Positions 18,455 to 26,918 of a stretch of 64,000 bases of DNA are shown in pieces. Made by a program: the position numbers and the translations under genes. The DNA is taken from the NCBI GenBank assembly GCA_964371655.1, contig CAYJOD010000023.1, positions 1-64,000 on the forward strand, read 5' to 3'. Numbering within the stretch: the first letter of the stretch is position 1; each line of letters opens with the position of its first letter. Source of the stretch: CAZGSN01 sp964371655. Its GTDB lineage: Bacteria > Desulfobacterota > Binatia > HRBIN30. The notes beneath the pieces were generated by a model. The model was given only the letters and a program-made list of their open reading frames with translations. It searched no databases and was not told the origin of the DNA.

Positions 18455-18934
18455 TCACTGCGGGCGCGGTGGCACGAGGAAACGGAGATACACCGCCGCG
18501 TTGAAATAATCGTGTACAGCGGTAATCCGACCGTCGCGCGTGTCGAGGACCGTTATCCCGTCCACCGGTACGAGCTCGCCATTGGCGTGCGTCTGGAGCA
18601 TCCGCCATTCGACGGCCACGGCGCCCTTCGCGGCAACGATGCGGCGCGTGAGATACACCCGATCCTTCCACGCCACCCAATCACGCTGCAGCCGCGTGCG
18701 GAGGTCGGAGATCGCCAGTGGAACCGGGGTGACCGGATCGGAATAGGTCGCCGTCGGCGCAAGCAAGCCGATCACGCGATTCGCATCGCGGCTGTTCAAG
18801 GCCTCGATCCACTGTCGCCCCAGGTCCTGCGCTGGATCTGTCCCGGTGCACGCCGCCGCGAGTGTTGCGAACACGGCCACGAAGGCGACGCGTGCACCGC
18901 CAGCCAAGCGTTTGTCTACATGATGATGGATCAT
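18455..18934 (-). CDS. NTF2/SnoaL-like lipoprotein
   Basis: This 159-residue protein has an N-terminal signal with lipobox (FATLAAAC). The rest is a compact alpha/beta domain typical of the NTF2/SnoaL fold: DLGRQWIEALNSRDANRVIGLLAPTA for the helix and first strand, TYSDPVTPVP, then VEWRMLQTH and GRITAVHDYFN. SnoaL-like domains bind small ligands or act as isomerases, but no catalytic set is identifiable here. It is translationally coupled to the YfhO gene by ATGA (18931-18934). A periplasmic accessory role is inferred. Confidence 0.75.
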   Translation of the reverse strand: MIHHHVDKRLAGGARVAFVAVFATLAAACTGTDPAQDLGRQWIEALNSRDANRVIGLLAPTATYSDPVTPVPLAISDLRTRLQRDWVAWKDRVYLTRRIVAAKGAVAVEWRMLQTHANGELVPVDGITVLDTRDGRITAVHDYFNAAVYLRFLVPPRPQ

Positions 18935-21225
18935 GACATTCCCCCTCGCGGGCGCCGGCGGCGTGTAATGGCACCGCCGACCACGATGCCGCTCAGCGTG
19001 ATGAGGGTGATACCAGAGCCGAGCTCGAAGCTCAGCGGAGCGTACGCGAATATGACAGTATGCGCCCCGGCGGGAATCGCGACGGCGCGAAACAGATAGT
19101 TGGCCCGATACATCGCCGCCGGGTTGCCGTCGACCGTGGCGTACCAGCCCGGATAGAACGTGTCAGTGAGTACCAGGTACCCGGGATTGGTCGTATCGGC
19201 GGCGACGACGACTCGAGTCGGTGCATACGAAACGATCCGTGCCGGTACCACCGCTTGATTGTTCCCGGCGCCCGGCGGCGGGGGTGGCGATTGGTTCGAT
19301 TCGAGGATCACCACTTTGCCAGGATCAAAGCCGGGGGCCGTCAAGGCGATGAACGCGTCTTCCGCGGCCGCGACCGGCCACGCCTCGGTCGCGACATAGG
19401 CGCGTGCCAGCGGCGCCGGATTCTCATACACCGCCAGGTTCCCGGCGCGCGGCGTGAAGACCTTGGTCCATCCGGCTTTCTCCAACCCCATCCGCAGCGG
19501 AAGTGGTGGCTTGCCGGCAGCGATGAAGCGCACGCTCATCATGCCCAACAGACGCAGTCGGGCCGGTGTGGGATCGAGGCTGAGTCGTCCCATGAACGTC
19601 TGCACGGTGTAGTCGATGGTGTTGGAGCCCTCGAGCAGCGGATAGAACTTGCCGTAGCGGTCCAGGCTGAGCGGTTCGTAGTCTGTGACCGAGTAGATTC
19701 CGCGAAGGGTCCCCTGTTTTCCTTGCGCCGCGTAGTCAAAGAAAATATTCCCACTGTTGATGTAGGTGCGGTCGTAGCCCTGATGCGCTCGAATGAAGTC
19801 GAACGCTTCGTGTTCGGCGTCGAGCGGGGCCAGGTCGTGATACGGATGTTTGGCGGAGTTTTCGTTGGCCGAGAACAGATCGAAGACGACCAGGATCATC
19901 AACCCGGCCACCAGCACGCCGCGCCACGCGCGCGGCAGCAACAGCGCCCCGGCGACGCCAATGACGCCGAGCACGCCGTAGATGTGGGCACGTGCCGTCA
20001 TCTCGATCGTGCACAGCCACGCCGCCGCGATGGCGGCAGCGACACCGATCGTACCCCACACGCGACGGCGGGATGGCATAACTGCTGGTGACGCGATCAC
20101 GTCGAAACCGATGCCGCTCAGCACCGAGCCGGCGAAGGCGTAGATGTAAAGTATGCGATAGGGGATGCGGAACCAGCCCCCACCCGGGAGGGCCCGGTAC
20201 ACCGCAAACAGCGGTGTGTACACGGTGAGCGCCACGCCGACGCTGAGCAGCAACAGGCACCACAGGAAGCCGACACGCCAGCGGTCGCTGCGCGCAAACA
20301 GCGCCAGCGGCGCCAGGATCAGCGCCAGGATACCGAGATAGGAAAAGCGCGGATGTCCGGTATCGGTGCTCACCGTCTCGGCAAGGAACTTGGCAGGCGA
20401 GGGCGGTCCGTAGATCAGGGTCTGAGCAAGTGACAGGCCGCCGGGTCGGCGCGGGCCGAGTCTCTGCAACTCCATCGTGGGAAGCAGCTGGATCGAGGTC
20501 AGGCACACGCCGAGAAGCACACCGCCGACGACAAGCCCGCACAAGCGCGGCAGGTGCGGGCGTTCGTCGCGCCGCATCGCGGCGAGCACCAGCCGGAAGG
20601 CCGCATAGGCGCCGATCGCGTACATCGAGTACAGCCATGTCTGTAGCCATCCTGCCAAGAGTGGCATGGCCACTGTGGCTGCCAGGAGAATCGACCAGCG
20701 CCGGCGCCGCGTTTCGAAGATTCGTTCCAGCGCCACGAACGCCAGTGGCAGCCACGCGGCCGTAGAGGTGGCCGGCGTAAACCATAATGCCTGGGACGCG
20801 AGGAAGCCCGAGAACATGAAGGTCATCGCCGCCATCGCGGCGGCAGCGCGGCTAAGGCGTATGACGCGGCCGTAGAGATACATGAACAAGCCGGCAGCCC
20901 ACAGGTGGAGGACCACCGTGTATTCGATGGCGAGCTCGGTGCGCGGCAGCAGCAAGAAGAAGATGTTCAACGGATAGAATACGCCGTAGAGCACGGTGGC
21001 GAGAAAGGGGGCGCCGCAGTATTGAAACGGATTCCACAGCGGCAGGGAGCCCTCGCGCAGCAACGCAAAGGCGCGGTGTGCCATCGGATAAATCTGCGTG
21101 TAGAGATCGCCGCCAGCCCCACTCTCCGTGGTCGCCGGCGCGATGATCCGCAGCTGCCAAAAGAGCAGCGCGCCGAGCCCCAGCGCGGCGACGACTAGCC
21201 CATCCCGGAAGGATTCTCGCGACAC
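18931..21225 (-). CDS. YfhO-family GT-C membrane protein, copy 2
   Basis: This 764-residue protein has more than ten spans. The first-loop signature is GGDLYTQIYPMAHRAF, then LPLWNPFQYCGAPFLA. The C-terminal beta-rich part has PGYLVLTDTFYPGWYATVDGNP, as in the paralogue at 5287-7602. GTG 21225 is chosen because the frame beyond it reads into an inverted-repeat element. An ATG at 21312 would add 29 residues encoded by that element. As first gene of the eleven-gene run it may define the operon's promoter region, which would then overlap the repeat. Confidence 0.8.
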   Translation of the reverse strand: MSRESFRDGLVVAALGLGALLFWQLRIIAPATTESGAGGDLYTQIYPMAHRAFALLREGSLPLWNPFQYCGAPFLATVLYGVFYPLNIFFLLLPRTELAIEYTVVLHLWAAGLFMYLYGRVIRLSRAAAAMAAMTFMFSGFLASQALWFTPATSTAAWLPLAFVALERIFETRRRRWSILLAATVAMPLLAGWLQTWLYSMYAIGAYAAFRLVLAAMRRDERPHLPRLCGLVVGGVLLGVCLTSIQLLPTMELQRLGPRRPGGLSLAQTLIYGPPSPAKFLAETVSTDTGHPRFSYLGILALILAPLALFARSDRWRVGFLWCLLLLSVGVALTVYTPLFAVYRALPGGGWFRIPYRILYIYAFAGSVLSGIGFDVIASPAVMPSRRRVWGTIGVAAAIAAAWLCTIEMTARAHIYGVLGVIGVAGALLLPRAWRGVLVAGLMILVVFDLFSANENSAKHPYHDLAPLDAEHEAFDFIRAHQGYDRTYINSGNIFFDYAAQGKQGTLRGIYSVTDYEPLSLDRYGKFYPLLEGSNTIDYTVQTFMGRLSLDPTPARLRLLGMMSVRFIAAGKPPLPLRMGLEKAGWTKVFTPRAGNLAVYENPAPLARAYVATEAWPVAAAEDAFIALTAPGFDPGKVVILESNQSPPPPPGAGNNQAVVPARIVSYAPTRVVVAADTTNPGYLVLTDTFYPGWYATVDGNPAAMYRANYLFRAVAIPAGAHTVIFAYAPLSFELGSGITLITLSGIVVGGAITRRRRPRGGMS

Positions 21226-21241
21226 GTCGTTACCTGAGACC

Positions 21242-21412
21242 GGCTTTGCACATAAATTCCTCGTGGGCGCTTTGGAGTGCGGGAGCTTGCTCCCGCTTTT
21301 CTGTGCCCCCACGGCTCACGGCGCCGAATCGGACAAAGCGGTGGCAAGCCACCGCACTCCACAACTTTGCGTGTCCACAGATTGTCCCAAAGCCGAAGTT
21401 TTGTGCAAAGCC
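21242..21412. repeat. inverted-repeat element, family B, copy 1
   Basis: 171 bp bounded by perfect 11-base inverted ends (GGCTTTGCACA and TGTGCAAAGCC). Internal hairpins GCGGGAGC/GCTCCCGC and GCGGTGGC/GCCACCGC are present. A near copy is at 53237-53409. It looks like a miniature inverted-repeat element. It lies 17 bases upstream of the YfhO start, so it may influence expression. Confidence 0.75.
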
Positions 21413-21652
21413 CCTGAGACCCTCAGGCCGCCACGGCCACGAAGGTCTTCGAGCGAGGAGCGTTCTCTTCCTCAGGAGCCTCGACTGCAGTCGAGGCTCG
21501 ATCGACCAGTGATCGCGATTGAGTTTGAGCAGGCGAGCCGCAAGGTGCGCCTGCCCTAGTTGCCTTTCTTCTGTCTCGAGTTTCCCGTTGCCCATTCTCT
21601 CCTCGTTACACCGTCCGCCAACCGCCGCGGAAGAGCGACCCGTGAGGTGACC
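21413..21652. other. intergenic region with perfect 20-bp palindrome
   Basis: No gene is seen here. A perfect 20-base palindrome (arms GCCTCGACTG/CAGTCGAGGC) lies at 21478-21497. It could be a bidirectional terminator stem without a clear T run, or part of another repeat. Confidence 0.5.
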
Positions 21653-22603
21653 TCAGCGCAGTCCCAGCTCCTGCAGCGGCAAGGGCCGGTCATACCACCC
21701 GTCGAGCATGCCGCGCACCTTGAGGACGACCCCTGCCTGCTCGCCGGTGAGACGACGGCGCAGGTACTGCAGCGGCAAGGTCCCGAGCTGAAAGGCGACG
21801 AAGCGCAACGCCTGGTACCAGCGCGCGTGCTTGCGGACGAAGAGAACCATGTTGCGCCCAGCCAGGTACTGGCGCGGGGTGACGTAGCCCTTACCACCCG
21901 AGCTTCGATGCCCTTTATGTTGAATGCGGGCACGCGGCGTGAACACCACGCGCAACCCCTGCTCGCGTGCTCGCATGCACCAATCGACGTCCTCGTGGTA
22001 GGCGAAGAAATCATCGTCGAACAGGCCGACGCGCTCGAGCGCGTGGCGCGGAAACAGCATCGCCGTGCCCGGAACCCAGTCGACGTCGCGCTGCTCGTCG
22101 TAGGTGCCGTCGTCGCGCCCGTAGTAGCCGATCAATCGCACCAGGCTTTGGCGATAGGTGACCTGGCCGTAGGCCACCCATACCCGGCCGGGGCGGTCCC
22201 AGGCGAGGATCTTGATGCCGACGACCGCGATCGACGCATCGGACTCGGCCACCGCCACCGCCGCCGTCAGGAAGCCCGCTTCGACGATGGTGTCGTTGTT
22301 GAGCACGAACACATAGTCGTGCCCGTGCGCCAGGGCGTAGCGAATGCCGAGGTTGTTGCCGCCGGTGTAGCCCAGGTTGTGCGCTGTCTCCAGGCAAGTG
22401 ACGGTTGGGAAGTCGGCGGCGATGCGGGCGCGGGGCGATTCGCGCGAGCCGTTATCGACGACGACGATCTCGAAGCGGGGATAGTCGACCTGGAGCAAGC
22501 TCTGCAGACACTCGACGGTGTCGTCTGTCCCGTTCCAGTTGAGGACGATTACCGCAACGCTCGGAGCATCGGTGCGCTCTCGCGGCATGGCGAGCGGCTT
22601 CAC
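21653..22603 (-). CDS. family 2 glycosyltransferase (rhamnosyltransferase-like)
   Basis: About 316 residues from GTG 22603, which overlaps the methyltransferase stop as GTGA (ATG 22588 is an alternative). GT-A motifs are AVIVLNWNGTDDT, EIVVVDNGSRES, VFVLNNDT (DxD-like), and YHEDVDWCMRAREQGLRV, where the ED pair is the catalytic-base region. The C-terminal tail continues as in GT2 rhamnosyltransferases (GRNMVLFVRKHA). It is a cytoplasmic enzyme using nucleotide sugars. dTDP-rhamnose is a reasonable donor, since RmlC and RmlD genes are in the window. The long frame to 22771 overlaps the methyltransferase and is rejected. Confidence 0.85.
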   Translation of the reverse strand: MKPLAMPRERTDAPSVAVIVLNWNGTDDTVECLQSLLQVDYPRFEIVVVDNGSRESPRARIAADFPTVTCLETAHNLGYTGGNNLGIRYALAHGHDYVFVLNNDTIVEAGFLTAAVAVAESDASIAVVGIKILAWDRPGRVWVAYGQVTYRQSLVRLIGYYGRDDGTYDEQRDVDWVPGTAMLFPRHALERVGLFDDDFFAYHEDVDWCMRAREQGLRVVFTPRARIQHKGHRSSGGKGYVTPRQYLAGRNMVLFVRKHARWYQALRFVAFQLGTLPLQYLRRRLTGEQAGVVLKVRGMLDGWYDRPLPLQELGLR

Positions 22604-23409
22604 CGGCGCCGCGCCACGGCGAGCACGCCGGCCGCGATCAGCCAGGGGGAAAGCAGATTGGCACAACGTTGCAGCAGCCGCCCGCGGCGGTTGAGCTCCC
22701 ATCGTTTGCGCCCCGGCGCCATTTCGAACATGCCGACCCGGTACCCGAAGAACGACGACGAATCCACCCACAGCCCCTTGCCGAGCGGCGGATGAAAGTC
22801 GTCCGCGTGCACCGAGATCACCTCGAAGCCGGCATCACGCAAGAAACCCGTGAGCTCGCGAGCATTGAATCGATACTCGGCGAACTGCAGCTTGAGGCCG
22901 GCACGCCGCTTTTGCCAATCGCGGAACCGTCGCAGGTGGTTGATCAGGCCACGGCGCCACGGATTGTCGTAGGGCACCGCCACCAATGCGACCCCGCCGG
23001 GCTTGAGAACACGATACAGCTCGCGCAGCGCCGGCCCCGGACCATCCACCGCATGCTCGATGACTCCGAGCGAGATGATTCCCCCCAACGACGCGTCGCG
23101 CAGCGGCAGCCGCAGGGTATCGGAGGCGAAGAGCGGCGCCACGTGCTTGGAGCGCGTCGCCTGCACCAGAGCGGGTTGCGCGTAATCGGTGCCGATTACC
23201 TTGAAACCGCGCTGCCGCAGGTAGAATACCCAGCGCGCCAGGCCACAACCGGCGTCGAGGATGACTTCGTCCTTAGGCAAATCCGCCAGAAACACGGGCA
23301 GCGTGGTCTCGTACTCGCAGAGCTCGATTTGGTCATCGACAGAATCGTGACTCCAGAAAATCTGGCTGGCCTCGATGCCGACGTCGGCGGTATTGTAGGT
23401 GAAGCTCAT
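22600..23409 (-). CDS. class I SAM-dependent methyltransferase, copy 2
   Basis: This 269-residue protein has motif I VILDAGCGLARWVFYL, GTDYAQPAL, IISLGVIEHAVDGPG and VLKPGGVALVAVPYDNPWRRG. ATG 23409 is chosen because its first residues (MSFTYNT) align with the start of the paralogue at 4076-4879 (MSYKVYL). Longer starts at 23439 and 23460 are possible. The shared tail (GLWVD, then a hydrophobic segment ending in basic residues) suggests membrane association. It overlaps the GT2 gene by GTGA, so methylation and glycosyl transfer are probably coupled steps. Confidence 0.85.
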   Translation of the reverse strand: MSFTYNTADVGIEASQIFWSHDSVDDQIELCEYETTLPVFLADLPKDEVILDAGCGLARWVFYLRQRGFKVIGTDYAQPALVQATRSKHVAPLFASDTLRLPLRDASLGGIISLGVIEHAVDGPGPALRELYRVLKPGGVALVAVPYDNPWRRGLINHLRRFRDWQKRRAGLKLQFAEYRFNARELTGFLRDAGFEVISVHADDFHPPLGKGLWVDSSSFFGYRVGMFEMAPGRKRWELNRRGRLLQRCANLLSPWLIAAGVLAVARRR

Positions 23410-23496
23410 CTGTCGCGTTGCCCCGAACACACAGTACATGTTGTCAGAGCCGACTGCCACAGTCGCCGCCTGGGAGGCGGAGTAAGCAACGCGGTC

Positions 23497-23703
23497 AGGG
23501 CCGCGGCAAAGTCTTCGACGGAGGGGGGAGCCGCATCAAGCCTCATTCCACCCGGCGGCGGACGAGCCGTCCGCGCTCCCAGCGATTGCCTCAAACCAGC
23601 GCCCCGAGCGGAATATTATCGCCGGGAACGCGGGCGGCCCGCCCGCATGGCTCATGACACCTGCCGTGGCGCATGGCTCCGTCAGCGACTTTGCCGTGGC
23701 CCT
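23497..23703. repeat. inverted-repeat element, family A, copy 1
   Basis: 207 bp with 17-base inverted ends: AGGGCCGCGGCAAAGTC on the left and GACTTTGCCGTGGCCCT on the right, one mismatch. Internal text matches 38907-39107, including the hairpins CGGACGAGCCGTCCG and GCGGGCGGCCCGCCCGC. No open frame inside looks coding. Confidence 0.8.
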
Positions 23704-24051
23704 GGCAACGCGGTGCACCGCGCTCGCATAAAATTGTGCGGTATGATCAGCTGCCGAATGGTTCCGTTTCTTGTTGGCACGTCCAAGTTGCGCTGCGGAG
23801 AGCAGCTGGACGTAGGAGTACCAAGCAGTTACCACGGATGGCACGGCCGCACCGATGGAATGCTTTCAACTCACCGAACAGAAGAAGAATCCGCAGATGA
23901 CACCGAGGACAATTCGCTATGAAGAATCAACCGGTGGGAACGGAGAAGACGGAGAATCCATTTTCCGTTTCCTCAAAGTTCTCTCTGTTTCCTCAGTTGG
24001 CTCCTGTTCAACGTGGGCGGAATTTTGAGACGATCTGCTAAGGAGGGGGAG
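23704..24051. other. intergenic region, no gene seen
   Basis: Together with the preceding element this forms a gap of about 640 bp between divergent transcription units. The last part (about 23933-24000) is pyrimidine-rich and resembles half of the family F arms. A strong ribosome-binding site (AAGGAGGGGGA, 24040-24050) closes it. Confidence 0.5.
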
Positions 24052-25134
24052 ATGATTCTGGTAACCGGGGGAGCAGGTTATGTCGGCAGCCTCTTGGTGC
24101 CCGAGCTGCTCGCACTCGGCCACGGCGTGCGTGTCGTGGACACTCTCTGGTTCGGCAACTCCCTGCCGGCGCATCCTAAGCTCGACCTCATCCAAGCGGA
24201 TGTCCGCGAGAGTAATCCCGCTTGGCTGGATGGCGTGCGAGCAGTCATCCACCTCGCCGGGCTATCCAATGATCCGACGGCCGACTTTTCCCCGCGTCTC
24301 AACACCGAGAGCAATGTGTTGGCGACGGTGGAGCTGGCCAAGCTGGTCGCGCACCGAGCGACGGCGGAAGGTCGCGAGATACGCTTCCTCTTCGCTTCGT
24401 CCTGCTCGGTGTACTACACCTCGACGCCGGAGAAGGAGGTCGACATCAAGGCCAAGGGCGAGGATGTGCCCGTGGCGCCAACCGCGAATTACAGCAAGGC
24501 CAAGCGTTTGGCCGAGATCGAGCTACTCAAGCTTGCCGATACCTCGGCCGAGTTCTGTCCGGTGCTGCTGCGCAAGGGAACCCTGTTTGGACTCGCCCCG
24601 CGCATGCGCTTTGATTTGGTCGTCAACGTTTTCACGTTGGACGCTTTTCAGAAGCGGCAGCTGACGGTCTATGGGAGCGGCGAGGCTTGGCGGCCCTTGC
24701 TGCACGTTCGCGAGGCCGTCGACGCCTACATCTATTGCTTGGTTTCTCCCACCGCCAAGGTGCGCTCGCAGATCTTCAATGTGCTGCACAAGAACTATCG
24801 GCTGCTGGAGCTGGCGCACTGGGTCGCCGAGATCCTCGAGGAACATCGGCACGTCTCGGTCCAGGTGAAACGCGATCGTTCGATGCAGGGCGGCGAGCGC
24901 AGCTACTTCGTCTTGGGTGACAAGCTCCGCGATGAGCTGGGATTCAAGGCGGAGCGTGGCGCGACGAAGGCGGTTCTGGAGATCTGGGATGCCTTGGAGG
25001 CGGGGCAGTTCGGGCCGGCGCCGCAAGACGACCCGCGTTACTTCAACATCCGCTGGCTGCGCCTCCATGCGCTGACGACCGAGCCGGCGAGCTCGATCGC
25101 CCCGGCGGCACCACCGGCCCCGGAAGCCGAATAG
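24052..25134 (+). CDS. NAD-dependent epimerase/dehydratase (extended SDR)
   Basis: This 360-residue protein starts at ATG 24052, one base after a strong AAGGAGGGGGA site. The Rossmann glycine motif is TGGAGYVGSLL. The catalytic region is SSCSVYY with NYSKAKRLAE, where Tyr and Lys are four apart. It probably acts on a nucleotide sugar in the cytoplasm, as epimerase or dehydratase. The exact reaction is not defined by sequence. The C-terminus has a disordered Ala/Pro tail. RmlC follows after 26 bp, so a role in making a deoxysugar precursor is inferred. Confidence 0.85.
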   Translation: MILVTGGAGYVGSLLVPELLALGHGVRVVDTLWFGNSLPAHPKLDLIQADVRESNPAWLDGVRAVIHLAGLSNDPTADFSPRLNTESNVLATVELAKLVAHRATAEGREIRFLFASSCSVYYTSTPEKEVDIKAKGEDVPVAPTANYSKAKRLAEIELLKLADTSAEFCPVLLRKGTLFGLAPRMRFDLVVNVFTLDAFQKRQLTVYGSGEAWRPLLHVREAVDAYIYCLVSPTAKVRSQIFNVLHKNYRLLELAHWVAEILEEHRHVSVQVKRDRSMQGGERSYFVLGDKLRDELGFKAERGATKAVLEIWDALEAGQFGPAPQDDPRYFNIRWLRLHALTTEPASSIAPAAPPAPEAE

Positions 25135-25160
25135 CGTGCGGCGAGGGATGGAGCAGAATC

Positions 25161-25724
25161 ATGTTGCGTGAGCCCACCGCCTTTGCTGGCATCCGCGTGC
25201 TCACGGCGAAGACCTTCACCGATGACCGCGGCTTCTTGCTGCAGTCGTGGATGAGGCGGGATCTGCAGGCGGCCGGGATTCCCTGCGAGTTCAGGCAGGC
25301 GATCCAGACGTACTCGCGGTGTGGTGTGGTGCGCGGTTTGCACTTCCAGTGGGAGCCACCGATGGGCAAGTTGGTACGTTGCCTCTTCGGCGCAGTCCTC
25401 GACGTCATCGTCGATGTGCGCCACGGGTCGCCGACACTGGGCGACCACGCTGCGATTGAGTTGAGCGGCCGCAACCACCAGGTGCTCTGGGTGCCGCCGG
25501 GTTTTGCGCACGGCACCGCCGCGCTCGTCGACGATACCATCGTGCTCTACGAATGCACTGCCGAGCACGGGCCAGGGTGCGAGGGCGGCATCCGCTGGAA
25601 TGATCCGACTCTTGGGATTGCCTGGCCGAATATCCCGGCCATCGTTTCAGAGAAGGATCGCCAAGCGCCGACCATCGCCGAATGGCTCGCCGACCCGCGT
25701 TCGCGGAACTTTACGTTTGCCTAG
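25161..25724 (+). CDS. rfbC: dTDP-4-dehydrorhamnose 3,5-epimerase
   Basis: This 187-residue protein has the full RmlC signature: FTDDRGFLLQSW, SRCGVVRGLHFQ (catalytic His), KLVRCLFGAVLDVIVDVR, GSPTLG, NHQVLWVPPGFAHG, LYECTAEHGP and EGGIRWNDPTLGI with the active-site acid/base residues. Its length is normal for the family. It catalyses the third step of dTDP-L-rhamnose synthesis. RmlD is 7 kb away at 32799-33674, and RmlA and RmlB are not in the window. A related 3,5-epimerase role for another deoxysugar cannot be excluded. Confidence 0.9.
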   Translation: MLREPTAFAGIRVLTAKTFTDDRGFLLQSWMRRDLQAAGIPCEFRQAIQTYSRCGVVRGLHFQWEPPMGKLVRCLFGAVLDVIVDVRHGSPTLGDHAAIELSGRNHQVLWVPPGFAHGTAALVDDTIVLYECTAEHGPGCEGGIRWNDPTLGIAWPNIPAIVSEKDRQAPTIAEWLADPRSRNFTFA

Positions 25725-25730
25725 GCGATC

Positions 25731-26052
25731 GACCACAGAGAACACCGAGGGCACAGAGAGAAGAGTCTGAGCGTTCTTTCTGCACCTCGGTACTACTCAT
25801 GTTCAGAATCTTGTCGGCGCGCGAAGATTCTCCAGTTGGGCGGTAAGGCTAGCTCCCCTCGCCCGCGCCACTTCCGGCGCGGGAGAGGGTTAGGGTGAGG
25901 GTCATCGGGTGGAGGAAGCATTGAGAGAAGACGGATCCCTCACCCCGACCCTCTCCCGCGGGTATTGCGGGAGAGGGAGTGCTTCCAAACACCGGCGTTG
26001 CTTGGGTTGCGGGCAAAGCCCGCGCTGTGTCCTCTGTGCCTCTGCGGTTCAA
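25731..26052. repeat. family D repeat ends flanking a nested family E element
   Basis: The left end ACCACAGAGAACACCGAGG at 25732 and the right end TGTCCTCTGTGCCTCTGCGG around 26028-26047 are imperfect inverted ends of the type also found at 33768-33876. Between them lies a family E element (25851-25986), so one element appears inserted in the other. No coding frame is supported in 25725-26214. Confidence 0.6.
25851..25986 (+). repeat. family E element, copy 1
   Basis: It starts AGCTCCCCTCGCCCGC with a hairpin to GCGGGAGAGGG, then TTAGGGTGAGGG. It ends with a second hairpin and GGGAGTGCTTCC. The same two-hairpin layout occurs at 29093-29313, 32342-32456 and 58480-58829. Confidence 0.7.
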
Positions 26053-26214
26053 AATTCCATCGCCCGGATCAAATTAGAATATTGGGGTCAGGAGACCCGT
26101 CCCTGCTGATCCGCCACTGCCAGAACGCGATCGCGATAACGAGCACGTTAGCGGATACCAGCAATAGGGCCTGCGATTGTCGCGGCGACTGCAGGCAGAC
26201 GGCGCACCACCGGT

Positions 26215-26844
26215 TCAAGCGCGATTGCGGTAGAGCGTCGCGTCGACGACCCGCACCATCGCCTCGATATCGAGCCGCCGGCCGAGGAATGCGGCCATCC
26301 GCTGCGCCTGCTCGCGCGGATGGTTGAGCGTTTCCTTGTATTGCACCTCGAGCGTCTCGAACTGCCTACGGCGCAGGAAGAAGCGGGCATTGGCGAGATC
26401 TTGTTGGAAGAGCTCCGTCATCTGCTTGTCGGACACCTCGGAGGTTTCACCGCGGCGGGCGAGCATCTTGGCTTGCGAGGCCAGAATCTCGTTCAGGTCG
26501 CGTTGCATGAACAGCAGCTTGTAGTTGTTGTTCGGTGGCAGCGTCTTGATCAGAAAGGAAACGATCTTGACCGCCTTGCCGCGCACCTCGCGCAGCCACC
26601 TGCGGTCGTGATCGAGCTCGAGGTTCTTGACCCGCTCGTACTCGTAATACCCCTTCGGATTGTCTTCGTCGGCACCGCGGACGCCGTCGGTCACGACGCA
26701 CAGCCCGCCCGCCTCGAGCATCTTCATCGCCATGGAGGTGCCCGATCGCGGCAGCCCCGACACCACAACGATCGGCTGCCCGTACCGGAGCCGCCGGAAC
26801 AAATGGTGGAGGGTATGTGCCATGCTGCTACGAGTTGCAATCAT
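26215..26844 (-). CDS. sulfotransferase-family protein
   Basis: About 209 residues from ATG 26844 (a GTG at 26868 and ATG 26823 are alternatives). The N-terminal nucleotide-binding loop VVVSGLPRSGTSMAMKML is the 5'-phosphosulfate loop of PAPS-dependent sulfotransferases. A later stretch with Arg and Ser (LLFMQRDLNEILASQAKML) matches the 3'-phosphate-binding region. This is shorter than most carbohydrate sulfotransferases but similar to small bacterial ones. It is divergent from the alkaline-phosphatase operon, 74 bp apart. Acceptor unknown. Sulfation of a surface glycan is a guess from context. Confidence 0.8.
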   Translation of the reverse strand: MIATRSSMAHTLHHLFRRLRYGQPIVVVSGLPRSGTSMAMKMLEAGGLCVVTDGVRGADEDNPKGYYEYERVKNLELDHDRRWLREVRGKAVKIVSFLIKTLPPNNNYKLLFMQRDLNEILASQAKMLARRGETSEVSDKQMTELFQQDLANARFFLRRRQFETLEVQYKETLNHPREQAQRMAAFLGRRLDIEAMVRVVDATLYRNRA

Positions 26845-26918
26845 AGGCGTTCGTCCGTAATACTCCACGCGTCACGTGTTGAGTTTCCCCTTTCCTTGAC
26901 CAGCGTCTGGAGTGCCCA

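Noticed and set aside
22604..22771. N-terminal extension of the GT2 gene
   Set aside because: Overlaps the methyltransferase gene for its whole length and lacks GT2 residues.
25731..26052. Possible CRISPR array or tandem repeats after rfbC
   Set aside because: The repeats are two different elements with inverted ends, no regular spacing and no cas genes.
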